Source: Phytophthora quininea (taxonomy: Eukaryota; Oomycota; Peronosporomycetes; Peronosporales; Peronosporaceae). Taken from it: a stretch of 44,207 bases of DNA. Positions 1 to 10,174 of this stretch are shown in pieces; within the stretch, counting starts at the first letter, position 1; every line of letters starts with the position of its first letter. The notes under the pieces were generated by a model. The model had not been told where the DNA came from and ran no database searches. It saw only the letters and a list, made by a program, of their open reading frames with translations. The DNA is taken from assembly GCA_011947345.1 (NCBI GenBank), contig JAAVTG010000390.1:1-44207 (forward strand), given 5' to 3'. The position numbers and the translations under genes were made by a program.

Positions 1-1392
1 AAAATCTGACTGTCGAGTTGGTCCGCGGCAAGCAGTTGCTGCAGTACCTTGAGCGCCGCCTCACGCCGTCCGGCCATCTCGTCTTCGATGATTTCTCCTA
101 GCATCTCGGCGAGCGCGATACTCGAGGATGAACTCGTCGAGGTGGAGTTGGATGTATCGGAGAGACTACTCAGCGACGAAGGACGCAGTTGGAACGTCTT
201 GTTCTCCGATGACGAAGATGCTACTGGGTCCGCCGTAATGCGCACGGGGCCCGGCGATACCGTCAGCATGTGCTCGTAGTCGCAGGCCGTGACGGTCTTG
301 CGGCACCGTGTGCAGACCATGATCGACGCCATGCGGCCGTTGTGCGTCTCCATCTTTTCGGATGTCGCGCACATGACGCACACGTGATATCCGCACAGGT
401 AGCAGCGTGATCGCGGCAGCAAATTCATGAACATCGTCAGCCGTCGAGTGCAGCAAGTGCAGCGGACATTGTTGGCTTGGAAAGCCGACCGCTCTGCGAA
501 CACTTGGGCCCCGAATCGACGACGACGCACCAACTGCGAAAGATGGGAAACCCCGCGAGCAACGCGTAGCAAACGGGAACGAACGGCGCTACGGAGGACG
601 ATCGGAGAGCTTTCTTCGTCTTCTGGGAGCTTGCTGCTGGGTTTGTAAGCTGCGTGGAAGATGATGCGGAGACTGTGACTGCCCGGCATCTTCTCGATCA
701 AATACGCGGTTGAGACGCCGCGAAGCTGAGCCACACGTCCGGTGTCTTCTTTGAGCGCTAGTCTGGCAGGGAGGGACTGTGCGTACTGCTCGGGCAGAGA
801 GCCTTGCACAAGTGTGAAGCTGTGGCCACCTTCTTTGCGACGTAAGAGCTCGCCATAGCACCACTGCTCGTTCTTGCTCATCATGTCGGGACGTACAAAG
901 TTGCTGGTTTTGACAGCGAGTTGGTGGTGATGTTGGTTGTCTTGAGAACGCTGCACATACGCCACCGACCCGGAGATGAAGACGTCGCCGTAGAGGCCAC
1001 TCATAATTGCAGTATGGTTCCGGTCCGTGGCGACACTCAACACACTCGCCACTTCTTCGACGGTCGCGTCCAACCGAGCAAGCGCCAGCACTTCGTCGTT
1101 GCGCTTGAGCAGCGTGAACGTGGTCGAACGGACTACTCGCTTCCAGTGCTGGCCGTTTTGAGAGTAAGGAAGCTTGGGGACTCGGCCAGATCCACGAACT
1201 CGTCAAAGTCGATTCGGTCGTGCTCGGCTTCGATTTTGGCCATCAAAGAGCGAAGAGCGATCGACATTGCCAGCGGGGCTCCGGCGGTTCCCCATCGTCC
1301 CAGTGACTCGGTACCGACTCGGACGTTGTCGAGGCGGTCGCCGAGCCCTCTCGACTCTTGTTTAGGCGCAACCGAACACTCCGACGATGCAT
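1..1392 (-). CDS. START-FYVE(-GAF) protein, copy A (partial, frame-broken)
   Basis: An oomycete START-like lipid-binding domain is followed by a FYVE-type zinc finger, so the protein probably acts at phosphoinositide-bearing membranes. The start at 1390-1392 is chosen because MHRRSVRLRL matches the start of the tandem copy at 3968. The START-like part runs from about 1150 to 600, including NEQWCYGELLRRK. The finger at about 490-280 has four CxxC pairs (CTCC, CYLC, CVMC, CTRC), but the basic RRHHCR core of classical FYVE domains is absent. A Ser/Thr tail follows and the frame is still open at base 1, so a GAF domain like that of copy B probably lies outside the window. Two single-base frame breaks, near 1277 and 1150, are each repaired by adding one base when compared with copy B. 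They are either assembly errors or early decay. The family is clear; whether the gene is functional is not. Confidence 0.75.
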
Positions 1393-1836
1393 GGACTCCG
1401 GTGGTCGAAAGCCTTGCGGGAGGAATCGGAAGTGGTCTCGACGGAGAGAGTTGGTGAATGTCCTCGCAACACAACACCGACAGTCCGGTGAATTGGTTCG
1501 TTGCGCCGGACTTTCGACGTAACGGCTGCAAGCCGAATGGATTGCTTGGTCACTTTGCTCTAACTTGGCAGCGAAGATGGAGGCGGCAGTCTTACCCACC
1601 GCAATCTGTTAAGACAAGTTAGCGTCGTTCAGGCCAGTGTCGGCAAGCGAGGCCCCTTGTGAACTGTTACCGGAGCTCCATCCACAGCATGCTGTCGTTT
1701 GTTTCGAAGGAGGGTGTGCTGTCTGAAAACGTGGGCCAGATTAGGCCGGTGGAGTGAGGTATCGCGCTCGATGTTTCATGCGCTGGGCGACTCCACAAGA
1801 CAACAAATGGATGGTTGAATTACGAACGAAACCTCT

Positions 1837-3968
1837 CTACTTGCTAGTTGGCAGCTGCGGGTAGAGCTCAGGGTCGAGCAGACACTCATCTGCTCTTCTC
1901 TCGAGGATGGCGGACGTCGCTTCCGAGAGCTTCACGAGCCGCCAATACTGCGATCGCGTCACCGGGTGGGGTCTTGCGTCGAGGCAGCACAATACGCCAA
2001 CAACGACCGAGTCCGGGTCGTTCGGTCCTGTCTTTCGGACGTTCCGGACGGAGATCGGGAAGCCTGCGTAAAATCTCAAGCCGGCCATCAGCACTGGCGC
2101 TGTCAGGTAGAACCGCATGTCGGCCTCAGCGTGCTGCACCATCAATGGCTCGTCGTCCATGATGCAGTGCTGGCAGAAGGTTCTGGCGCGCGGGATACCA
2201 CTGCCGACCTGCCAAGTCTCCGGTGCGTTGGTCGCTAGCAGCGTCACTTGGTTCTGCTCGACCAACGTCACGCAACTGTGCGGACAGTTCATTTCCGCTG
2301 CCGCTAACGCGCAAATGACGTTTAATTCGGGGACGTTGGCCATGTCGTGCAGCTTGAAGTGCTCGATAGCAGCCAACCGATCACCTTCGTTCTCTGGTAG
2401 CGGGTACTCGATCGGTTTGTCCGGTTCGCTCTCTTGAATCAACGCTGGGGGCGTTGCGTACGGTCTTCCGGCTGAGCTGGCTACGACGCACAGCGCAGGA
2501 TCCTCCGGGTAGCTGTCGACGTTCAGCGCTTGCTCTGCAGCCCGAAGCGAGTGCGACGTGGTGGCTGCGGACTTTAATAGTCCGCGTTGATGTCAGCCTG
2601 TGCCTGATTATTCGTTTGGTCGGCACTTAGAAGCTGTTCGAGCACGACGAGCAGCCTGACGCCGACCAGAAGAAACTTCTTCCTCGTCGTCCACGATGTC
2701 TCCGATCAGCTCCGCGAGCATCAAGCTAGAGGAAGATGAAGAGCTCGACATGCTGCTCCTTGTGCTTGTGGTACGCACTGAACTCGACGAGTTCGACCTC
2801 ACCATGGAGTCTGGCAGGATCCGCGCGGGACCAGAAGACACACTGAGCATCTTCTCGTAGTTACAAGCAGATACGGTCTTGCAGCAGCGAGTGCACACCA
2901 TAATCGAAGCCAAGTGGCCGGTACTCGTCTCCATCTTCTCGGACGTCGCGCAGACAACACACACTTGATACCCGCACAAGTAGCAACGCACACGCGGCAA
3001 TATGTTCATCAGTACCGTCAGCCTTCTGGTGCAGCAAGTGCAGCGCACGTTATTACTTTGAAAAGCTGATTGATCGGCAACGATCTGAGTACCAAAGCGG
3101 CGATGGCGGACCAGTTGCGAGAGCCTCGGAATGCCACGAGCTAGACGCAGCAAACGAGCTCTCACTGCCTTTTGAAGCACGACCGGGAAAGTGTTTTCGT
3201 CCTCTGGATTGCTGTTTCTGGGGTTGTAAACGGCGTGAAAAACTATGCGAAGACTCTGTCGGCCAGGCATCCGCTCCACCGAGTAGGCGGTGGTCACGTC
3301 TCGTAGTTGAGCTACACGCTTGGTATCACTTTTGAGAGCGAGTCTCGCTGGAAGTGACTGGGACTCCGATGGAGACAGCGACGACTGGAACAACGTGAAG
3401 CCGCCCCTTCAGATTTCCGACGCAAGAGCTCGGCATAGCACCACTGCTCGTTCTTGCTCATCAAATCGGGACGTACAAAGTTTGCAGTCTTGACTGCGAG
3501 TTGGTGGAAAACCCCGTTGTTCATTTCGTCTTGAGTGCGCTGCACGTAAGCGACCGACCCGGAGATGAACGAGTCGCGGTACAAACCGCTCATGGTGGCG
3601 TCGTGGGTCTGGTCGGTCGTAGCGCCAAAGATTTTGGCCACTTCTTCTACCGTCGCGTCCAGCCGAGCGAGCGCCAACACTTCGTCGTCGCATTTCAGCA
3701 GTGAAAACGTGGCCGAGTGCTCCACCCGCTTCCACCGCTGGTGACTACCACGCACACTCGACAATTGCTTGATCTCGGCCAACTCAACAAAGTCGGCAAA
3801 GTCCACTTGATCTGTAAGAGCTTCCGCCTCTGCCATTAGCCCGCGAAGAGCGATAGACATTTGCAGTGGCGGCTCCGGTGGCTCGCCGTCATCCCAGCGA
3901 CCAGGAACGGACTTGGCTTTGGTTGAGTTCTCTCGAGTCCTGCTCAGCTGCAGTCGAACACTACGCAT
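1837..3968 (-). CDS. START-FYVE-GAF protein, copy B (frame-broken)
   Basis: This is the tandem paralogue of copy A. Reading 5' to 3' on the minus strand it has a START-like domain (about 3760-3200), a FYVE-type finger with CTCC, CYLC, CVVC and CTRC (about 3045-2870), a Ser-rich linker, and a GAF domain (about 2560-1837) with HFKLHDMANVPELN and CVTLVEQNQV. The START part ends in one frame and continues in the next after a run of four C (plus strand 3404-3407), where one added base restores homology. Further breaks lie near 2663 and 2590. The sequence after the second break matches the tail of copy A and then runs into the GAF frame, so a single protein of about 700 residues is the simplest reading. 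START and FYVE domains suggest lipid sensing on endosomes and GAF suggests a small-molecule input; these roles are inferred from the families. Confidence 0.75.
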
Positions 3969-4975
3969 TCCTGCGAGTTGTCAAGTGTTGCTGTCGAAGT
4001 GAATACTCGAATACCGAAGAGCCCCAAGCTCAAGTCGTTTGGTACGACGGCGACCAGTTGAGATCAGCGTGAGACGTTGACGCTCTTTCGTGTGCAACCG
4101 GCCACAAGTCGCGACGCCAACGTTGGATTCAGTTGAGAAGCCTAGCACCGTCCCAATCGAGGTTTCATGAAGCATATTCATACTTGGCCAGGTTTGCTCA
4201 CTGTTCTGCTGCTTCGAGGGCGAGGCAGGAAGAGAGAGAAGGCCTCGAAAGCTGGAAACCTGGCTCGAACGAGACTTGCTGAATCGACTTCGAAAGTCGA
4301 AGGCGACTACCGCGTTTGTTTCGCTCTGGCTGACCTGAAAGAACGGATTCATCAAGAGTAGCAGTTTGAGTTTGCGTTGGCCCACTACTCCATGCCTGGC
4401 GTGCTGCTTCGCCTCCATTGCCACATTTTGTTCTGCCTCAGACTCTCCACCTCCTCCACATTTTGGTGGCCGAAAGGCGCGTTGAAATGTGGCATGATGC
4501 TGCTGCGTGGCCTCTGGACAGAAAGAGCCCGGCGAAAAGATGAATAAGACGCCGAGTCAGATGACCATTTCACGCTTCCGTCTCCATGAAGCCATGGATT
4601 GTCCCGTTACCTGGAGCTGGAGCTCATGCACGTTGCTACAAAGGTGAATGTTTTCACGGCAGTTTGCTAGGTAGTTGATAAGCTCGTTACTTGCTACACA
4701 GTTCATTGTGCGGCTAATATCCACATCGTTCGAAAGTATCCAGGCCTTTGCTTTTGCGTTGACAGCACCTCGAAAACAGCCGAAAACCATCGCCAGTCGA
4801 AAAAAACTCGGCGCTACACGCCTTTCGGTGACTTGTGGGGCCAGGCACAAAGGCCACCGCACTGGACTGCGGCTTCCTGGTCGACGACTGTGCCCTTCGG
4901 TCGCGGCCGTATCTTCATTTCCGAATTGGACGCTCAGAGCACACTCTGCCCCACCAAAAGTACCCCATTGCAGTC
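3969..4975. other. Intergenic region with no supported gene
   Basis: This stretch lies between the divergent START-FYVE-GAF copy B and the small plus-strand gene. Open frames occur on both strands but are short, overlap each other and show no recognisable motif. It presumably holds the promoters of both neighbours. Confidence 0.5.
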
Positions 4976-5464
4976 ATGCCCTGCCGAGAGAACCTCAAGA
5001 AGTGGTTTCGAGGACGTCGGAGCAGCACCGGCAGCGTATACAGCACCGAAGATGAAAGCGCTCGATCATCAGCGGACGAGTCCGTCGCGTCGACGCCCAG
5101 GCACAAGAAAGACTCGACCCAACGCAGTCGTCGCGCACACTCGCACGGCTCCGGTCTTCGAGTCATGAGAGATCTGGTCGCACTAGGTGGCTCGACACAG
5201 AGTGAACTCGACGCCGCAGCTGCCGTCGCCGCCGAAGAAGACCGACGTCGACAATCAGCAAAAGCTCGTCGACGGTTCACCATTCATGGTATCTCCCACC
5301 GCCAAGAGATGGACAGAGCCTGCAATGCTGTTCTTGCGGGGTCCCCATTACCGACGCAGACATCTCCGAACCAGGGAAGACGCTTCAGCTACGGGCGAGC
5401 TCAGATGATGCCGCTTACGCCAGAGCCCAAACCGTCGATCATTTTCATCGACTGCCCGCCGTAA
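4976..5464 (+). CDS. Hypothetical basic Ser/Arg-rich protein
   Basis: The open frame begins further upstream, but the ATG at 4976 (MPCRENLKKWFRGRR) is chosen because composition changes sharply there. It gives 162 residues. The product is basic and Ser-rich, with RRSSTGSVYS, SARSSADESVAS and RRFTIHG, all plausible substrates for basophilic kinases. It has no membrane segment and ends in PSIIFIDCPP. I do not recognise a domain. It is divergent from START-FYVE-GAF copy B and is followed by AT-rich repeat DNA. Consistent composition and a clean single frame support it being a real gene; the function is unknown. Confidence 0.6.
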   Translation: MPCRENLKKWFRGRRSSTGSVYSTEDESARSSADESVASTPRHKKDSTQRSRRAHSHGSGLRVMRDLVALGGSTQSELDAAAAVAAEEDRRRQSAKARRRFTIHGISHRQEMDRACNAVLAGSPLPTQTSPNQGRRFSYGRAQMMPLTPEPKPSIIFIDCPP

Positions 5465-6120
5465 TGATTGCTGTGAAGACTAGATGGCGTGTGTTGTCCA
5501 GGTTGCGTCCCCAATGGAAGGGTGAAGAAAGATAATATAGCGAGTATATAAATAAAATTCTAGTTGCACGAAGGAAAAACTATGAAAAGCTGCTAGTGAC
5601 GCATTTGCGTTCGCGAGTCGAAGCTTTTTGTTTGTTTGTCAGTTTTAGTTGGCCGATCCGTTGTTTTGGCTAATTCCCAATAAGATGGTGTATTTATATT
5701 AATTTAACTAATTCTTGCATAGTCGATAGAAATGTGTTGTCCAACAAAACATTAAATCGTAAATCATAGACCACTGTACATAGATAACAAATACGAAGGA
5801 GTAATCTCCGTATTGGATCGGAAGGAGACCCTCACGGTCTACGTGAATGTTGCTTTGATATTCAAATTAATATATAGCCCAAAACCCTTTACTTGAGTTG
5901 CGAACTCAGTGTTAGCAATGCCACACAAAAACTACCAACAACCACTAAAATGGGATGTTCAAATCACTAATAGAAGAAGCCAAAACCACACAGAAATTGC
6001 CTGTTAACTCTTCCAACTCAATGTGCGAGCTCCATCAAGTGTCTTATGTGATGATGGGTCGGAGAAGGGTCTTTAGTCTAAAATAAAATATGACCCAATA
6101 ACAATTATAAAGATTAAAAT
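5465..6120. other. AT-rich intergenic DNA with no gene seen
   Basis: Base composition drops to AT-rich immediately after the stop of the small gene. No open frame of useful length and no RNA gene was recognised. It probably forms the edge of the transposon-filled stretch. Confidence 0.5.
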
Positions 6121-6124
6121 AATA

Positions 6125-6960
6125 ATAATAAATACCTGAGGTTGGCTGACTGCTTGAGCGTTCGGAGTTTAACCATGAGAGCCTGCAGACCATCTAAATC
6201 GTCTTCAAAGTATTCTATCTCGACTTAGACTGCTCTGGTTACACGATGACTCGCGCACCTTATAAGCGGTACACCAACGTGCATAGTTAACAAGCGGATA
6301 ACAGGGCAATTTTCCCACCAAAACCACATTGGGTTTGCTGAATTTGCGGAGGGGCACATCGGCTAGAAATTTGACATGTCCACGAGCGGAGAGTTCGTCA
6401 TCGAGAGTGTTCAGCAGGGGGCAAAGTGGAGGAGGGGTGTCTTTCGGACGCCGTCAATTTTATAGCAGGTGAAGACGGCGACGAAATGGCCCGATGCATG
6501 GCTAGAGCCATCGAAAATTAGCCGAATCACGCAGGCATCTCGCTGACGATGTAGAGTTCCACAACCTTGGTCGTGCTTTCAATCGAGTGGACCAGGGTTT
6601 CTACGCAAATCTCTCCCAGATGGGAATAACCATACAAAATAGAATACATAAAATTAGTTAGTATAGATCCTGTTCAAACTAAACTTAAAGAGCACCTTAC
6701 CGCCCAGCAGCTTAATTCTCGCAGAAGTGAAGCGGTAGGTTGCTCTTGACAATTCCATCATGTCAGCCGTAGAATTTGAGCGCTGATCGGCGCATGTAGC
6801 CCCGCGTAGAGTCTGTCTCAGCAGTTAGCGCTGCTAGCATGGTCGTCTCGTACTCAGGTTTCTCGCGGTGGGCATGCTGCACATAGCCTCTCGGGCGGTC
6901 TGCTTCCGAACTGTACCGCATCGGCAACGAAAGTACTGAGGATGACCTCGTCGCTGTCAT
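6125..6960 (-). pseudogene. Decayed hAT-type transposase (oomycete hAT relic)
   Basis: Reading the minus strand in several frames gives successive pieces matching the hAT transposases common in oomycetes. A BED-finger/linker remnant lies at about 6930-6765 (HREKPEYETTMLAALTAET, YMRRSALKFYG). Next comes VKSNLPLHFCEN near 6740-6700. A core segment at about 6520-6340 contains FDGSSHASGHFVAVF and KTPLLHFAPLLNTLDDE. Then ENCPVIRLL and the signature-like PLIRCASHR lie at about 6310-6240, followed by LQALMVKLRTLKQSANLR at about 6190-6140. Stops and frame changes separate the pieces, so it is inactive. The family call rests on remembered motif similarity. Terminal inverted repeats and target duplications were not located. 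Confidence 0.7.
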
Positions 6961-7612
6961 CGTGGCACGGACAAAAGAAGAACCCGGAGGTTCGGGCTGG
7001 CGTAAACAGGTCGGGGAGAGAGAGCACGTACCGTGGTAGCTTCGATGGAGGAGGGGTGGAGTGTGTGGAATTGTGCTGAAAATCTAAAATGACGCCTCAA
7101 TTTACTGCGAGTGTAAGATCGGTTAGGAAATTGCTGGTTCGGTGAGATGAGATGCCGGCTTTTGACTAATTGGCTGTGCAAAGGCAAACGCTGGCCAGAG
7201 ATGCCGGACTGGGGGCAAGTGGTTTGCGCACTTGGCCAACAAGGTGCAATTTCTTTTACTGAGAATGCTGTTGAGTTGGTTTGAACGATAGCAATGAGCC
7301 ATACCAGCACTACGCATCGCCTGTTGTAATTACCCCCAACACCGAAGTACGTATATCTCACGTTGGTAGTCAGGGTTGAGAGCGCAGCTCTCTCGACCAT
7401 CAGACCTAGCACCCAATAGCTCTAAACAAAAACTGGACCATTTGCCTGGCTTGTGCCACGACATATTTGTGTTACTTGATCGAAACTAAATCAATCATCT
7501 ATTAAAAATGACACAGATAGATATGGATGTGCTAGATACAGACTGTAAGTTTAGAAATCAGTCTTTAAATACTAGCATAAATTGATGAAGAGCATAAAAT
7601 AATATGAAATTG
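6961..7612. other. AT-rich spacer between hAT relic and retroelement copy
   Basis: A 151-codon minus-strand frame exists at 6957-7412, but its composition is random-looking and it has no motif, so it is not called a gene. It may contain the 5' end of the hAT element. Nothing else is recognised. Confidence 0.4.
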
Positions 7613-7782
7613 TCAATACCTACTCATATCGTTCGCGTTCACTCACGCTGCCTTGGAATAGGCGACAGCGGACGTTCATCAATGACAGGCGCACGAGTCT
7701 ACTATAAACTCACGTCACCGCATCAACATCCCGAGTCGATGAACGGAACCGAGTAATATCCTCGCAGGTATTGAGGTTATCT

Positions 7783-7829
7783 ACTTAGGAATGTAAGTAG
7801 AAAAGAAAGTACTATAGAAATGATCCTGT
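7783..7829. repeat. Third copy of the direct repeat, beside the truncated element
   Basis: It matches 9990-10036 in sequence and in position relative to the endonuclease frame. About 170 bp beyond it (7613-7782) also matches the flank of the long copy (9820-9989). Confidence 0.8.
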
Positions 7830-7968
7830 GTAAGTATCGATTTACCAGAAAGTTATCACTATGTGTGGAATATGCAGGTGTAGTAGTTTCGCTTCCGTTG
7901 AGTGAGTGGGCTTGACTGGGCTTGTCGGGCTAGCCCTTCGTGGGTTTTGCCCGAGTTGGTCAGTGGAC

Positions 7969-9309
7969 CTATGGGGTGCTACTCATGTGACGTGGTGTGG
8001 CGGTGAGCGCGGGTATTCGTTCCCTTTGGGGGTGTTCGCCGAGGTGTAGGAACCAGATGCGTTTGCTACCTTTAGTGGCTTCGCAGGACATCTGCTTGTT
8101 GAGGCGGGTTGCCTCTCGTTTCGTCGTCTGGAGTAGCTTGGTGTACGTGTTGAAGTTGCCGGGCAGGACGGACCCGAGAGCACCGTAGACGATGGCGCCT
8201 ACACGCACCTTCCAGCCTTTGTTACGGTAGTATTGGGTGAGGCGGCTATATTTGCGCACCTTGCACTGCTTCGTTTCCGCGAGTGTGGAGTTGTTGCGGC
8301 CGTCGCGCGGCTGGTCCTCGTACGTGATGGCTAGGTCCATGGTAGTTGCGGTCTTGGTAGTGTGATCTAGGAGTTGGATGTCGGGCTTAAATTGCGCGCA
8401 TACGACGTTGGGGACAAAAGTGTCAACTAGAAGTTCGCGGGTGTTTGCACCCTTGCCGTCCTTGTGCCTTTTTCGTAACGTGCGAGCGATTTCGCTGAGC
8501 ATGCGGTCGTGGCGCCCGCGAATTGCATCACTGTTGGCTTCGCAATGGCCGACAACATGCGCAAGAGTTTCGCTATGGGTGCAGTTTGGGCTTCAATTGG
8601 TCCGGAGTCGCATGCGCTTCAGAACCGATCGTGTTTCTGTCTGATTGAGGCGTGATCTGATGGCAAAGCGGTAGTCTTCATCCGAGATGCGGTTGCCTGC
8701 TGAAAGGAATGCGCTGCCAGCTCCACCATGGACGCGAGCTGTTCGCCCTTGATCCCGTTGGGCCTTCCACTTTGCAAAGTATTGCAGCTTCATGTGGAGC
8801 TTGACGCATCGGATAATTGTTTGGGTAGAGAGCCAATCGTCATAATGTGGCACTCGTAGTTGTAACCCTCTATCTCCGTCCGGCGCTGATGTATTCTCTT
8901 CGAATCGGAGCCCATAGGTTGCTAGGTGCCGCTGCACATCTGTCCACATCGAGCTGGTGTCCGTCGTACGCCTGCGTGCTGTGGCGTAAGGCGAATTGCG
9001 GATGGTGTTGTTCAAGAAGTTGTCAATCGCCGTGTCTTCTCTCTCCTTCCAGTAGTCTTCGTCCAGGTGGAAGCGCTTGCGGATGACCTGCATGACTTGG
9101 GCTCTGGCCAGGCCTCGAGTGTCCACATCAGTGGCGTGCAGCATCTGGAAGCTGTGGCTAATCTGGAGAGCGGCGTGGAGGTCGGCCAGTGGCAGGAAGC
9201 CAAGTTCTCCTTGGGACGATGGAGCGGAAATAAATGGCATAGTTGCTGATTTCGGTAGGCGCTGGAGATGCTTGATCTGGCCCACCAATGCAGCACCAAA
9301 CGCTGTCAT
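7969..9309 (-). pseudogene. Retroelement RT C-terminus and endonuclease fragment
   Basis: Two pieces lie in one frame, separated only by TGA at 8593-8595. Upstream (8596-9309) is the RT thumb/linker region with GFLPLADLHAALQISHSF. Downstream (7969-8592) is the zinc motif CTHSETLAHVVGHC followed by a restriction-like endonuclease with KPDIQLLD and MDLAITYED, the PD...D arrangement of PD-(D/E)XK enzymes, then KVRKYSRL and GAIVYGALGS. It is truncated at its 5' end and lacks the YADD core, so it is a dead copy. It differs from the long copy by scattered substitutions in the endonuclease part. Confidence 0.8.
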
Positions 9310-9450
9310 TTCCGGTGAACGTGCCGCAGCGCGTACTCCGGCTGCGTGTAGATGTACGTCTTGATGTTCTTATATACCTGGGCTGGTGCCAAGCTCGATC
9401 ACATCAACGCGTTGCTCTCTCGGCGCATGGCAAAGTATTTCCTCGCATTG

Positions 9451-9819
9451 AGGTGGGGATGAGACATATCGCCACCACCCTCAATGTAGTCAGTCAGCGC
9501 ACCCGCCTGCGGGACGCGAGGGAAGGCCAAGCAAATATTAGGCAGTTTTTCCCTCAGGTATGTTGACCGTACGTCGGTTTATGCGATCATATACATATAC
9601 TATGGCGCATTTCAGAACACTCACAGCAATATTAAACAAACAACGGATTATATTTCTTGCCTCAAACACGGCACAGGCTTGAACTTGTCGGCAGCTTTCT
9701 CGGCTCCAACAAGTATTTATCAGAATTGGCTGGATGAAAATGGATGTGTGCTTAGAAGCATTTGTCTTTAAGTATAGGCTGATCGTGCTTACAACGTAGA
9801 ATAAAATAAAGTGGAAAAG
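9451..9819. other. Spacer between the two retroelement copies
   Basis: A 103-codon minus-strand frame (9538-9849) crosses this stretch but is Ile/Ser-rich and featureless. It is not supported as a gene. It is the insertion-site DNA between two same-strand retroelement copies. Confidence 0.45.
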
Positions 9820-9989
9820 GCAATACCTACTCATATCGTTCGCGTTCACTCACGCTGCCTTGGAATAGGCGACAGCGGACGTTCATCAATGACAGGCGCA
9901 CGAGTCTACTATAAACTCACGTCACCGCATCAACATCCCGAGTCGATGAACGGAACCGAGTAATATCCTCGCAGGTATTGAGGTTATCT

Positions 9990-10038
9990 ACTTAGGAATG
10001 TAAGTAGAAAAGAAAGTACTATAGAAATGATCCTGTAA
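9990..10038. repeat. 49-bp direct repeat at the 3' side of the long retroelement
   Basis: Nearly the same sequence (one clear mismatch) occurs at 15377-15425 beyond the element's 5' end and at 7783-7829 beside the truncated copy. It starts ACTTAGGAATGTAAG. It may be a long target-site duplication, a fixed target sequence, or part of the element. Confidence 0.8.
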
Positions 10039-10174
10039 GTATTGATTTACCAGAAAAGTTATCACTATGTGTGGAATATGCAGGTGTAGTAGTTTCGCTT
10101 CCGTTGAGTGAGTGGGCTTGACTGGGTTTGTCGGGCTAGCCCTTCGTGGGTTTTGCCCGAGTTGGTCAGTGGAC

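Larger units (their letters stand above)
7613..9450 (-). mobile_element. 5'-truncated non-LTR retrotransposon copy (Utopia/R2-like)
   Basis: This is a second, shorter copy of the element at 9820-15425, in the same orientation. From 7613 to about 9200 it is nearly identical to 9820-11400, including the 3' region and flank. From about 9200 to 9440 it still aligns but is clearly more diverged, and beyond about 9450 similarity stops. It retains the end of the RT reading frame (8596-9309), the in-frame TGA at 8593-8595 and the endonuclease part (7969-8592). It lacks the RT catalytic core, the RNase H domain and the N-terminal zinc fingers, so it cannot be autonomous. The abrupt change in divergence suggests a mosaic origin. 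Confidence 0.8.

Noticed and set aside
6957..7412. 151-codon minus-strand frame
   Set aside because: No motif, random-looking composition, and located in transposon-rich DNA.
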